Assembly: GCA_031763025.1 (NCBI GenBank)
Contig: JASSKH010000025.1
Coordinates: forward strand, 10,531,665 to 10,595,664
DNA length: 64,000 nt
Source: Macrocystis pyrifera
Lineage: Eukaryota > Sar > Phaeophyceae > Laminariales > Laminariaceae
Direction of reading: 5' to 3'
Position 1 is the stretch's first letter, and each line of letters opens with the position of its first letter. The notes beneath the pieces are model-generated. The model worked only from the letters and a program-made list of their open reading frames with translations. It did not search any database and was not told the DNA's origin. Below, in pieces: positions 18,666-28,600 of the stretch. The position numbers and the translations under genes were made by a program.

Positions 18666-19444
18666 GGCCGTTTCCTATGCGGTTCGATTTTTGAGCTTCA
18701 GATTTTGACCCGATGGCATTTTCAGATATGAACTTGACAAATCGAAAGGGTCTTCGTATGCGGAAAAATCAGGTTTATTGTGCGTGTAGAGATTCGAGCA
18801 AAGGCCGAGACCAACTGCTGTTTTTGTGGTTTGGCGAAGCGAAGAGACGCGCTGGGTGCGCTGCCCTGCGCGTAGGACCCAAACGTCCGAGCCCACGCTG
18901 ACTGCCTCTAGTCTGGTGGCGAAGAGACGTGGCGAGTGCGCTAGAGTCAACCTGTCTTGGTATTTTGTGTTTCATTTTGCGACTGACTGCTGCTGTGCTG
19001 CTGCTGTACAGCTGCAGTGTAGTCTACGAATACGTATCCACGGAGAGGCGCGCGTGCCGAGTGCACTTCTCTTGGTCTCTAGGCCCGAGCCCGCGCCAGC
19101 CGACTCTAGTCTGGCCACGGAGGGACGCGCCGTCCGCGCGACGGGCGCGAAGCAACGTCGCTATACAGCTGTATCACCATCCAACTCATCGATCGTTCTG
19201 CTGCTGTTTGTTGTCGTGGATAATCTCTTGAATTTAGAGAGCATGCCATTTTTCGATTTGAAAATCTGATGACCCAGGTCGTCGGATTTTGGCTCAAAAT
19301 CTGACGACTTGGGTCATCGGATTCTCAAATCGAAAAAATTCCAGTCGGATTTTGCATATTTGGACTGCATAAGCAGGGTCATTCATTTTTGAGATCGAAA
19401 AATACAAATCTGAAGCCCGAAATCGAACCGCACAGGAAACGGCC
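18666..19444. mobile_element. PIF/Harbinger-like MITE, 779 bp
   Basis: Inverted termini GGCCGTTTCCTATGCGG / CCGCACAGGAAACGGCC extend about 45 bp imperfectly. It interrupts a ~310-bp unit between AAACGATTA and the block read as GATTCAGTG in intact sister units (20098, 20412). The sister units read GATTAGATTCAGTG or GAATAGATTCAGTG without insert. The left flank is TTA and the right flank TCG, consistent with a diverged 3-bp TWA-type duplication. Confidence 0.7.
19249..19338. repeat. 90-nt near-perfect foldback
   Basis: Left arm begins TTTTTCGATTTGA, right arm ends TCAAATCGAAAAA. About 44 bp pair with about five mismatches around a 2-3-nt loop. It lies inside the PIF-like element. The transcript would form a miRNA-precursor-like hairpin, but this is also common in MITEs. 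Confidence 0.75.
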
Positions 19445-19690
19445 TCGGACTCAGTGCAGCCCGAGAAAAACAGTATATATATAGCAAGAGGAAGAAGTGC
19501 TGCACCCCTTTTTCTCGATTGGGAGGACCGAACGGCCCGACCGAACGGGAACATATAGGATCTTAGTTGATGTAGATGGACACCAATGTGCTCTGGGATG
19601 TGCAAAAGATACCGTTCATATTGATTCTGCTGGCGAGGCCCATGATTCTGCATGGACTCAGGGTGTGTCTTAACCTCCCCCAGAGAGCAT

Positions 19691-20031
19691 CTTTTATTTT
19701 ATTTTATTTTATTTTTTATCCATCACTTTTACTTCCCAGCCCACTCGTAAGAGGTTTTACCTTCAACGATCTTCTGGACAAGCCGTGGTCACAGGTGCCG
19801 TCCCTTCTGCCCCCCGGTACGTGCCTTTTATTTTTTGTCGCGCATAGGGTTCAGCATTCTCACTGCTCGTCGATTTTCATCGAATGTAGCCAACTCACGC
19901 TTTCGTGCTTTCCGCTTATCAATTTTTTATGCAAGAAAAAGTCCCTATGAGCATGCACTCGGTGGGACTTGAACCCACGAAATTGATCTTGACAGGCACG
20001 CGGACCGCCTACCAAGCCACCGGGGACGCCG
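19691..20031 (-). mobile_element. tRNA-derived SINE, copy S1
   Basis: Reverse orientation: T-rich tail at 19691, tRNA-like head at about 19968-20031 with B box GGTTCAAGTCC on the minus strand. It is inserted in ...GAGAGCAT / GCATTGG..., whereas the sister unit at 20336-20350 reads GAGAGCATTGGAAC uninterrupted. Target duplication GCAT (possibly longer with a mismatch). Confidence 0.85.
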
Positions 20032-20640
20032 GCATTGGAACCAACCGGATGGGATATTATTAGCTGCATGAATTAATGCTGATTGGTTGTGGGAAACGAA
20101 TAGATTCAGTGCAGCCCGAGAAAAACAGTATATCTAGGAAGAGGAAGAAGAGCTGTTGCACCCCTTTTTCTTGTTTGGGAGGACCGAAAGGCCCGACCGA
20201 ACGGGAACATATAGGATCTTGGCTGATGTAGATGGACACCAATGTGCTCTGGCATGTGCAAAAGATACCGTTCATACGGATTCCTGGCGAGGCCCATGAT
20301 TCTGCATGGATTCAGGGTTTGTCTGAACCCCTCCCAGAGAGCATTGGAACGAACCGGATGGGATATTAATTGCTGCATGAATTGATGCTGATCGGTTGTG
20401 GGAAGCGATTAGATTCAGTGCAGCCCGAGAAAAACAGCATATCTAGGAAGAGGAAGAACTGTTGCACCCCTTTTTCTTGTTTAGGAGGACCGAACGGCCC
20501 GACCGAACGGGAACATATAGGATCTTATTTGATGTAGATGGACACCACCGAAGATGGATGCGGACACCAATGTGCTCTGGCATGTGCAAAGGATACCGTT
20601 CGTACTGATTCGGCTGGCGAGGCCCAGGATTCTGCATGGA
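20032..20640 (+). repeat. Two ~310-bp tandem units
   Basis: 20032-20345 and 20346-20640. Landmarks are TGGAAC(C/G)AACCGGATGGG, TGCTGAT(T/C)GGTTGTGGG, AGTGCAGCCCGAGAAAAACAG, GAACATATAGGATCTT and TAGATGGACACC. These units preserve the empty target sites of S1 and of the PIF-like element. Confidence 0.85.
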
Positions 20641-21129
20641 CTCGGAACACGTTTATTTACACAGGCACGAAACGAAGGACCACGAATAGCCTCGTTCCGT
20701 TCCGCTCGTTCCCATGCTCTTTGGAGGGAGTTGAGACACGCCCTCAAACACATTTTTTTACACAGGCACGGAACGAACGATCACAAATAGCCTCGTTCCG
20801 TTCCGCTCGTTCCCATGCTCTTTGGAAGGAGTTAAGACACGTCCTCAGTCATCATGATTCAACTTTTTTTTCGGCCACATTTGTCAACCGTGCTCAACGC
20901 ACACGGCACCAATTCCAGTCCCGGTGGGCTTTGTGCACGCACACACAACTGAAACCTTCTCGTGCTGATGCGGTGGTGAGTCGTTCACAGTTCGTCGAGC
21001 TAAGTGCGGCAACGTGTGTAGCCACATAGCTGGGGCATGGTTTAAAAAAAACAGAACCAACGACCGCATCATAACGGTTATAGTTTTTTTTTTTGTTATA
21101 TCAAACGAAACCCAACTCTGCAAGTACAC

Positions 21130-21700
21130 GTAGGCAGACTGTGCCTGTCCACAGCAACGTTCGGGCCATGTCCTCAAGACATGCATGCTGCAGGTGGTGG
21201 TGTCAGGCCCACCCTCCTCCTACTGCTACTGATGAGGGAACGAAGAAGCAGGAGAAGACCTGCTGTAGATGTTGTGGAGCAGTAGTAGTGGTGGCACCTG
21301 CTACGAGAAGCTCTGTTGGACACATGTAAAGTTGTAGAGTTTTCATCTTCAAATTTTGAGTGCGGGACAAGGAAACACACAACAAAATCGACTATTATTA
21401 CGGGGGACCATAGTAAATAGAACCAAATATTGTTAGTAGAAATAGGTAAATGCCTATGTTTTTGTGTGTACCGTAGGTTCTATTTAATATGCCCCCCCGT
21501 AATAATACGTGTACAAAAGGTTCAAGGGTTAACCGACACAAGCCGAGTGTACAGGGACGCTGACCCTGGCTTCGTGTGTCCTACTGCCATTGCTGCTGCT
21601 GTTTGCTGCTGGAGAAGCTCTGCTGTAGATGTCGTACATCATTACCAGCGGTGGCACCTGCTACGAGAAGCTCTTTCTGTTGGACAAAACATGTCAGGTG
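21130..21700 (-). repeat. ~200-bp repeat units interrupted by a MITE
   Basis: Units at 21130-21345 and 21520-21700 match, inverted, those at 41290-41940 (GGTGCCACCACTACT, ACGACATCTACAGCAG, CCTGCAGCATG..CTT, CACGGCCCGAACGTTGCTG). The spacer between the units carries the 105-bp MITE; the matching spacer at about 41460-41510 does not. Confidence 0.75.
21398..21502. mobile_element. 105-bp TA-target MITE, copy 2
   Basis: Begins TTACGGGGG, ends CCCCCGTAA, flanked by TA on both sides (21396-21397, 21503-21504). The homologous spacer near 41490 joins GTAC.CGT directly to TCGATTTTG, i.e. an empty site. Confidence 0.88.
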
Positions 21701-21820
21701 CCGATTTTTCGTCTTAAAAAAAAAAAACTCTCCGATAAGAATGAACCTAAATTATTCGAATTTCGAGGTGAGAACTACTGTACGTACGTAGATGTTCGTT
21801 CGTGTTGGTTCCGCACAATA

Positions 21821-23011
21821 GAACTACTTACTTAGATCTCGATCTCTGAGCGTGCTCGGTTGGTACATCCCTGGCCTCTCAGAGCTCCCACTTGGAAATC
21901 GCCCCCTTTTATTACTTGCCGGACCTTTCCAGCGGGTCTCTGTTTTCTCCATTGCTCTTCGTACTTTCAGTCCTTCTTTCCTTTTTTCTTCTTTCGTTTC
22001 GTGTGCGTGCGTATACTCCGAGCACGGTTGCGCGGGCGAACCCGGCACCGTCGTGGGTGTCAGCGGGTGCTGGCGGGTAGAGGGGGAGTTGTAAGGAGCG
22101 CGGTCGCCGCTTTCGTGCCTAGGCGTCGCGTGTGCCTCGAGACACGAGGGATGCATCAATAGGCTCTGTCTGGCCTCTATTTGTGATTTGGGATAGAGTA
22201 CGTACGAGTATTTAAGGGTCGTTCGGGATTGTAAGATAATATTCAAGCGGTGCTTATTTTTGCGACCGGGCTAAAATTCACAAGAGGGAGGTACCCCGAA
22301 TGAGCACCAACATTGTCGAGCTTGCGTCGAGGTCCAAGGTGAGCACCGGGCTTGACGCGAGGCGGGCGACGGGGCTCACTGTGGAAGAGAGGGAGGAAAG
22401 CTTTACCCGGACTGAATCGGTGGCGAGATGGTCGCGAGAGGGGCGGGCGGCGTACAAGGCTGAGAGAGAAGCTCTGCTGTTCGATTTTTCTGTTTTACTT
22501 TTCTTCTTTTTGACCGATGTACGATGTTCCAATCAGGTAGTTAATTATTCTGTATTACACGAAAGGGGACGGGGATTTTATTTCTTTCAGAATTCTTCGG
22601 TTTCATTTTCATTGTTTTTGCTGTGTTGCTGTGCCGTGCTGTGCTTTATCTTTCGTACATGCGAGTACAGACACAGAGCATATCGAAAGAAGAAAATAAG
22701 TACCCTATCTGGGGTATGTACGTACGTACGACATGTTAGCGAGCGTAGCGGAAAACCGCCCGCGACGCGAAGCTTATGTACGTACGTACGACATCCGCGA
22801 CGTGAAGCTTATGTCGCGTCCGAGCAGTTTTCTCCTGAATCATGGCGGCGGGACTCTTGGCATTATCCAGTCGCCAGTTTGCAATTACAATCATTAAAAA
22901 ACTATATCATTCAATCATGAACTTCTGTCCGCTTCGCATAATTTGATGTACTTCTTCACCCTGAGCGAGCGTAGCGGGCGGCGTAAGCCGCCCGCGGAGC
23001 GAAGCGCCTTG
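21821..23011 (-). mobile_element. Helitron-like non-autonomous element, copy H3
   Basis: Starts GAACTAC after TA (21819-21820), ends CGCCTTG before TA (23012-23013). The GC hairpin is at about 22976-22998. A short internal duplication (TATGTACGTACGTACGACAT near 22710 and 22770) is private to this copy. Confidence 0.72.
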
Positions 23012-24313
23012 TACCTGATACAGAACTCGTAATCCGTATCGCCCAGCATGATGCAAATGATGCATCGCAGATAAGAATACAGAAGCATGGGTATGAAATG
23101 TGTATCGTTTTCAAGTCGTTCTTGCGTCAATCTCCTAGACACATCCCGGAGGGGGACTTAGTGTACCGTACCACTGGGTCAGGTGCTGTACCAGGTACCA
23201 AATAGAGCAGTGCTTCGATGAGGTGATCGATGATGCTGCTGCAGTTTCAATGCTTCACATAAATACAAATACGTATTTCAAAATTTATAAAATATAAACA
23301 TGATCTACGTGCTACGAGGTGTAGACATATGGCAAGGCGAGGCAACCTAAAAACAAAGCAAACCAAAAGGCGAAGCAAGAGCATTTTTTTTCACCATAGC
23401 AGGGAGCAGGGACTAAAATGAAAATGTGTTGAAAATAGAGTCAATTATTTTCTGAATTCGGGCAGATGAGATATGAACAGCCGCAGTATCTGGCCAGAAC
23501 CAATTCCGCCGCACCGCAAAACCGCAATCATTGCTTGCTGCTGCGTAATCAAGCAAGGGGGATCATAGAGACTCAGCGGTACACACGGCAGAGGTGTAGC
23601 AAAGGGCTGGGTGTCTCTTCCCCTGCTGCAGGATGCAATCAGCAACAAGCAATGATGTTCAACAACACAATTCGTGTTGGTGTCTTGAAGTTCCTTCAAT
23701 GTGAAGAACCCACACACGTACAGACAGAGTTGTAGTAGTAGCACCAGCAGTATCAGTATGCCCGTGTGTTGTGGCGTTTGTTGTTGGTCGAGTTATACCT
23801 TTAGCCTGAAATAAGTAGATGCAAAGGCGCACAACTGAGGCACCCGCCTCCGCTGCTTATTGGTGCGGCATGCGCTTCAAGCTTCAAGCTTGCACAGCTG
23901 TGCACGTACTCTCTGGTTCATGTGGGGTGTGGAACATCCTCCAAAAAACACACAGGACAAAGGTACAGCAGTAGTTTCGTATTGCTGTAAGTATATACAC
24001 ATGTGCATCAAAATCAACCAAGAGTACCGCAACACCAGGCAGACAGAGCAGCCTGCACTGCCAGAATATCCGGTGGTCATTGCTCACCAGGAGAGTAGGA
24101 TCGCCACCTCGCTCCTGTACGACGATATTTTCGAACAAACTGCCGATGTACGACGAACTTGCTGAAACACAGACCAGGATGATAAAACTGGAAAACGCTA
24201 TTTGGGAGCCGCCTCTTTACCACTCTGCACTGCTGTTTCCTATTGCAAAAGTATGTCGAGGTTTTCATGGACATTGTGACGGCATTTCAAACCGGGTGTG
24301 ACATCTTTTGAAT
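23012..24313. other. No firm feature
   Basis: 23020-23090 resembles, inverted, 41160-41205 (CTGCGATGCATCAT, TGCTGGGCGA.TACGGATTAC). A plus-strand stretch 24165-24252 (IKLENAIWEPPLYHS..., ending before GTATGT) looks exon-like but has no family motif. Confidence 0.35.
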
Positions 24314-24454
24314 TTATGTCAGTGTGCCAGCCTCCAGTGTGCCTCGCTCGTCATCGAGTCCACTCTGCTGTGGCATTAGAAGTGTGTCGTTTCCAGGATT
24401 CCACATCTCATCCTCGATTGGGTCGTGAACCGCCAGGGCGGGGGCTTCTTTGAG
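24314..24454 (-). CDS. Possible C-terminal exon, unknown protein
   Basis: Minus-strand frame following a strong pyrimidine tract and AG acceptor (CTGCCTCCACCAAG). It encodes LKEAPALAVHDPIEDEMWNP, then an acidic tail and stop TAA at 24314. Codons favour C or G in third position. No upstream exon could be tied to it. Confidence 0.35.
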   Translation of the reverse strand, partial: LKEAPALAVHDPIEDEMWNPGNDTLLMPQQSGLDDERGTLEAGTLT

Positions 24455-24829
24455 CTTGGTGGAGGCAGCACCCAGGAGCGAAGGCAAGAGAAGGTAGGAT
24501 TTCGAAAGTGAACAGTTGAGAGCCGCCGCACGTAAAATATGCACCTGGAGTTGCGTTTTACCTGAGGTGAAGAGTTAATGGCCTCTGGGAGGGTGAGTTG
24601 TAAGTTGCCACACCCTCGCCGCCCTCTCCGTTCTTGGTGCAGGTGGCCTATCTTTGCCCGTGCCCTCTCACAGCAAGCGCCGAATACCCCCCTTCCACAG
24701 GAGCAAACCCCCGTTAGTCGTACATACGCACAATGTACAAGGTAGCATTCGCGACGGCCTAGCACTTGGGCTATGATATTACAAACACACGAACAGGGAA
24801 ACATTACCAGAGGTGCTCGTGCAGCAACA

Positions 24830-24868
<39 letters not shown>

Positions 24869-24870
24869 GC
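24830..24870. repeat. (CAG)n microsatellite
   Basis: About 13 CAG/AGC triplets. Further CAG/CTG runs occur at 26560-26586 and 29142-29222. Confidence 0.95.
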
Positions 24871-24992
24871 AAGTACAACTATGTACGTAACATATCATAA
24901 GAGTAGTCTAATATAACAGCAAGGCAGGTACTATTAATACATGAGCACGAGTACTTGTCTCTTGAAACTGGCACGTATTATATGCATATCTA

Positions 24993-25304
24993 GGACGTCC
25001 CCGGTGGCTTGGTAGGTGGTCCGCGTGCCTGTCAAGATCAATTTCGTGGGTTCAAGTCCCACCGAGTGCATGCTCACAGGGACTTTTTCTTGCATAAAAA
25101 ATTGATAAGCGGAAAGCGCGAAAGCGTGAGTTGGCTACATTCGATGAAAATCGACGAGCAGTGGGAATGCTGAACCCTATGCGCGACAAAAACTAAAGGC
25201 ACGTACCGGGGGGGAGAAGGGAAGACACCTGTGACCACGGCTTGTCCAGAAGATCGTCGAGGGTAAAACCTCCTACGAGTGGGCTGGGAAGTAAAAGTGA
25301 TGGA

Positions 25305-25348
<44 letters not shown>
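24993..25348 (+). mobile_element. tRNA-derived SINE, copy S2, with 43-nt A tail
   Basis: Head GTCCCCGGTGGCTTGGTAGG (A-box-like) and GGGTTCAAGTCCC (B box) give the RNA polymerase III promoter layout of a tRNA. The body continues TTTTTCTTGCATAAAAAA, GCGGAAAGCGCGA, GACGAGCAGTGGGAATGCTG, CCACGGCTTGTCCAGAAG, AAAACCTCCTACGAGT, then an uninterrupted A tail (25306-25348). GGACGT flanks both ends and may be the target duplication. The long pure A tail suggests a recent insertion. Confidence 0.9.
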
Positions 25349-25350
<2 letters not shown>

Positions 25351-25620
25351 ACGTGGGAGCTATGCGAAGTGGGGCGCGGGGTGCGGCGACGTGGATCTCG
25401 GCAAGTCGCATTACTCTGTAGGAATATTCTCACAAAACTAGAGCCACGAGCGGCCATGGCTGTATTGCTATGATACAGTCAGTAGTTATCATGCGAGTCC
25501 TTCAACCCGACCTACAGCAGTACAATATACTGGTACGAGTACTATATGTACTTGTGTACTACATATGAGTACTGCTGAAATCCCAGCGGGCTCCGATTCT
25601 GATATTTTCCCTAATTTCCC

Positions 25621-25950
25621 GGCGTCCCCGGTGGCTTGGTAGGTGGTCCGCGTGCCTATCAAGATCAATTTCGTGGATTCGAGTCTCACCGAGTGCATGC
25701 TCGCTGAGACTTTTTCTTGCATAAAAAACTTAATTAGCGGAAAGCGCGAGATCATGAGTGAGCTACATTCGATGGTCATTGACGAGCAGTGGGAATGCTG
25801 GACCCTGTGCGCGACAAAAAATAAAGGCACCTACCGGGGGGAGAAGGGACGACACCTGTGACCACGGCTTGTCCAGAAAATCGCTGAGGGCAAAACCTCC
25901 TGCTAGTTAGGCTGGAAAGTAAAAGTGATACTGAAAAGAAGAGAAAAGGA
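25621..25950 (+). mobile_element. tRNA-derived SINE, copy S3
   Basis: Same head and body as S2, with a degenerate A-rich tail (GAAAAGAAGAGAAAAGG), i.e. older. B-box region GATTCGAGTCTC is decayed. Confidence 0.85.
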
Positions 25951-26410
25951 GAAATATGTACACGTATAATTGTCAATTTTTTGTACTTTAGCCAACTTTT
26001 CTCTTCGTACAAAGCACTTTTCGGCACAACACCAAATGCTCGGACACAGGAAGCCCGGCCGGACACATTGGTCGAGGTCTCGGTGCGATCCGTGCACTCT
26101 GGAGCACGTGACGGGCGCCCAAAGTTTTTTTTTCCGGCGGCAGTGGATAAGACGATTTCCCTGGTTTCAGTACGAGAGGCCTTATTTTGTACGTACGTAT
26201 CGGTACACATACATTCTCTCTGTTTTCTCCCCCCAGCTCTCATGAGCTGTGAGCACATGCCTGAGGTACACAACAGACAACATGCACAGATCCCATCGTT
26301 CCAACGCTGCCGCCCACACGCCGTGCGTGTTCGACACACCCATATGCGCAGTGTTGCTGTGGTTGGTTGTGTTTGTCGGAGCCTGCCGTCCGCATTCCAT
26401 CGTCTGCCAT
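25950..26410. repeat. ~500-bp dispersed repeat, copy 2
   Basis: Partner of 16885-17390, immediately behind SINE S3. Same landmark order. Confidence 0.75.
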
Positions 26411-26907
26411 ATATTTTTTTATCCGTATGTACCCAGGATGACGTATAATATCCCTACATTTTTTTTGGGTTGTTGCACGGAGCACCGCCTAGAGAACAAA
26501 TACCCACAGCAGTGCACTGAGCGTGCTTACCTCCAGCACCACAACCAACCCTGCTGCCCAGCAGCAGCAGCAGCAGCAGCAGCAGTGGGCACACCTCGCG
26601 CGTATGGATGACCGTACTGCGGCTCATTCGCACAGCAGCGTTCGTACACACAACATACTTTCAGCAGTACAGTAATAAGTGCAGTGTGTCCTACATTGCT
26701 GACCGATAGATCCTGGAGCCAGCTGAAAGGGGATCAGTACACGTACGTTCCTCGCGTGCCATTTTACAGCATTACTGCTGAATATGCAGTCGTACCTGTA
26801 CAAGCTACTCTACTGCTGTAGGGAATTGTGTGTTTTAGATTGCGTAAAAAACACGACGCGCCAGTTATACGAGCACCACTGACTGTTGTTCTAGCGTATA
26901 CCAGGTA

Positions 26908-27073
26908 TACGTTTATTCTGCATGTGGATAACATTTTCGTTTCGGAGGTTCGACTCGCGCCATCCACGTTTTTATTTTAAGTTTCAGGGATACGTTTATT
27001 CTGCATGTGGATAACATTTTCGTTTCGGAGGTTCGACTCGCGCTATCCACGTTTTTATTTTATATTCCACTCT
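26908..27073 (+). repeat. 83-bp tandem duplication with a T-arm-like hairpin
   Basis: Two units starting TACGTTTATTCTGCATGTGG at 26908 and 26991. Each contains GTGGATA ... GGAGGTTCGACTC ... TATCCAC (second copy), i.e. a closing stem around a B-box-like GGTTCGACTC. It resembles the T arm plus acceptor stem of a tRNA without the other arms. Confidence 0.7.
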
Positions 27074-27279
27074 TGACTTTTTTTGTGCCAGGACTACAAC
27101 AGAGTACTACAGTAATAAAGATACATTCGTCCACACCTTGCTTTTCTTAACGTATAATATTATGTATTACATGTTGCTTGAGTGTTTTAGCCCAAATTAA
27201 AGAGTTTGGGCGCGCTTGCGTGTGGCGTGCGTTCATACCTCAACATTTCACAGCTACTCCGAATACTATTAATAATACT

Positions 27280-28060
27280 TGGGAGTAAAGCAAAGTATGT
27301 TCGAGAAAATACTGCTACTATTGCCGTAGGTATTACTTCGTATACTCGCAGTATTTTGGGGGTTTTGTACTCGAGATACTGCAAGTATACTCGCAGTATT
27401 TTGTGGTTTTCCTTCTGTAGATATTACTGCGTATAATATTTTCGGGCTCGCACTGATGCGGGGTTCGCTACTACTGCTGCTGACATGCCTGTTGTGCTTC
27501 AAGTATCTCGGGGTTCCGTACCGCGGGTACTTCGAGTATATCAGTACTAGTCTAGCAGTATTTCGTTCATTGGTAGTGTTCGTACTGCTGCTTCTGCGAG
27601 ACTCAGTACTCGCAGTAATGAAATACCCTCAATATGCCCAGTATACTTCACATAGTATACTTCAACCGTCGGTGTGCACCGTGTCGACAAGTCACAGGCC
27701 CAGCGTTCGGCACAAAACACACCCAGATAGTCCCACACGAGTGGGAGTTGGAGCAAACTACTTTATTCGCTGGAGACAACTTGAGCACTTAATAAAGCAG
27801 TCTGGCAGTATTTCGATATATGCCATGTACTTCGAATACTCTCGGTATCTCGAGGTTCTGTACTGCGCATATTGGCTTTACCCCAAGTATTTCGTGTTTC
27901 GAAACTACTGCGGGTACATACTTGCCTGTAGTCTTGGGGTTCGGTACTGCTCACACTCACTCTCATTACTCTCAGTATTTGGGCCTTCTCAGTACTGGCA
28001 ATATTTTTGCCGCCAGTACTCCAATACTCTCAGTACTCGGACTACGATTGTTCTCGAGCA
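27280..28060. repeat. Region rich in TACTCGCAGTA-type words
   Basis: Dozens of related 8-12-bp words (ACTCGCAGTA, CTCTCAGTA, AGTACTCGCAGT, TACTGCGAGTA) without a fixed period. Similar words recur at 29370-29600. The frames here are composition artefacts. Confidence 0.5.
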
Positions 28061-28542
28061 TTTACCTGTGAAACCTTGATATTACCCTTAGCACCAAGAA
28101 ACATTTATTTTGGGGGAACATACGAAGTATATATTGTAGTACCAGTATGTATTTTATGTATTTATGTGCTGTACCTTACTCAGCCGGTCACAAAGTATTA
28201 TGTATGGCGCAACCTCGACCTCGCGCAACTTTTTTGTACTGAAGAATTAATCGCCGCGAGTCAGCTGGATCAACATATCTCCACTCACCGATACCTACCC
28301 TATTGTATACCTGGTATATTATTGTAGTAATGATCCCACACTAATTCCGCGAACAGTATAATATAGTCTGTCCTCGAAAATATGTTGTGTGTGTTCTTCG
28401 CGTCAAAAATAATGGGTGGGTGCAGGTGCTACAGTACTGCTAAACAAGTGTGCAGGGTTTCATACGAGTATTAATTCGCTCTTGCGCCACTCCCCTATTA
28501 ATTAATACGGCACCTCCCGGAGGGGAACCTTGTATATATATA

Positions 28543-28600
28543 CAGGAGCTTCGCATGGGTGCCTGCCGGCACCCATGCTCCGGATAGGGAAATATGCCTC
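28543..28600 (-). mobile_element. Terminus of a second Helitron-like subfamily
   Basis: Minus-strand end: hairpin GCATGGGTGCC..GGCACCCATGC, then GAAGCTCCTG, then TA. The layout (hairpin, GCGAAGC-like word, CCT(T)G, TA) matches the 3' ends of H1-H4 with a different hairpin sequence. The other end of the element was not located. Confidence 0.45.

Larger units (their letters stand above)
18563..20848. mobile_element. Inserted element(s) with CAGGGCGTGTC termini
   Basis: Left end CAGGGCGTGTCTTAAC, right end GTTAAGACACGTCCTCAG, an inverted pair continuing about 45 bp into CCAGAGA(G)CATTGGAAC. The CAGGG start recalls hAT-type termini, but no clear 8-bp target duplication is seen. The inside is an array of ~310-bp units (18573-19690 interrupted, 20032-20345, 20346-20640) plus two ~115-bp inverted end-like units at 20650-20848, suggesting repeated insertion or amplification of one short element. 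Confidence 0.55.
18420..21075 (+). repeat. Host repeat split by a nested insertion
   Basis: The left arm 18420-18562 (CGCGAGCC, T-run, CTTGGTTTTCC, TTTCTCTGTTTGTG) and right arm 20849-21075 (TTCGGCCACATTTGTC, CACACGGCACCAAT, CATGGTTTAAAAAAAACAG) are contiguous in the inverted copy at 42415-42800. Everything between 18563 and 20848 is therefore an insertion. Confidence 0.7.

Noticed and set aside
21838-22900. Long frames up to 206 codons in the element at 21.8 kb
   Set aside because: Not conserved between the four Helitron-like copies; frames are broken at different places.
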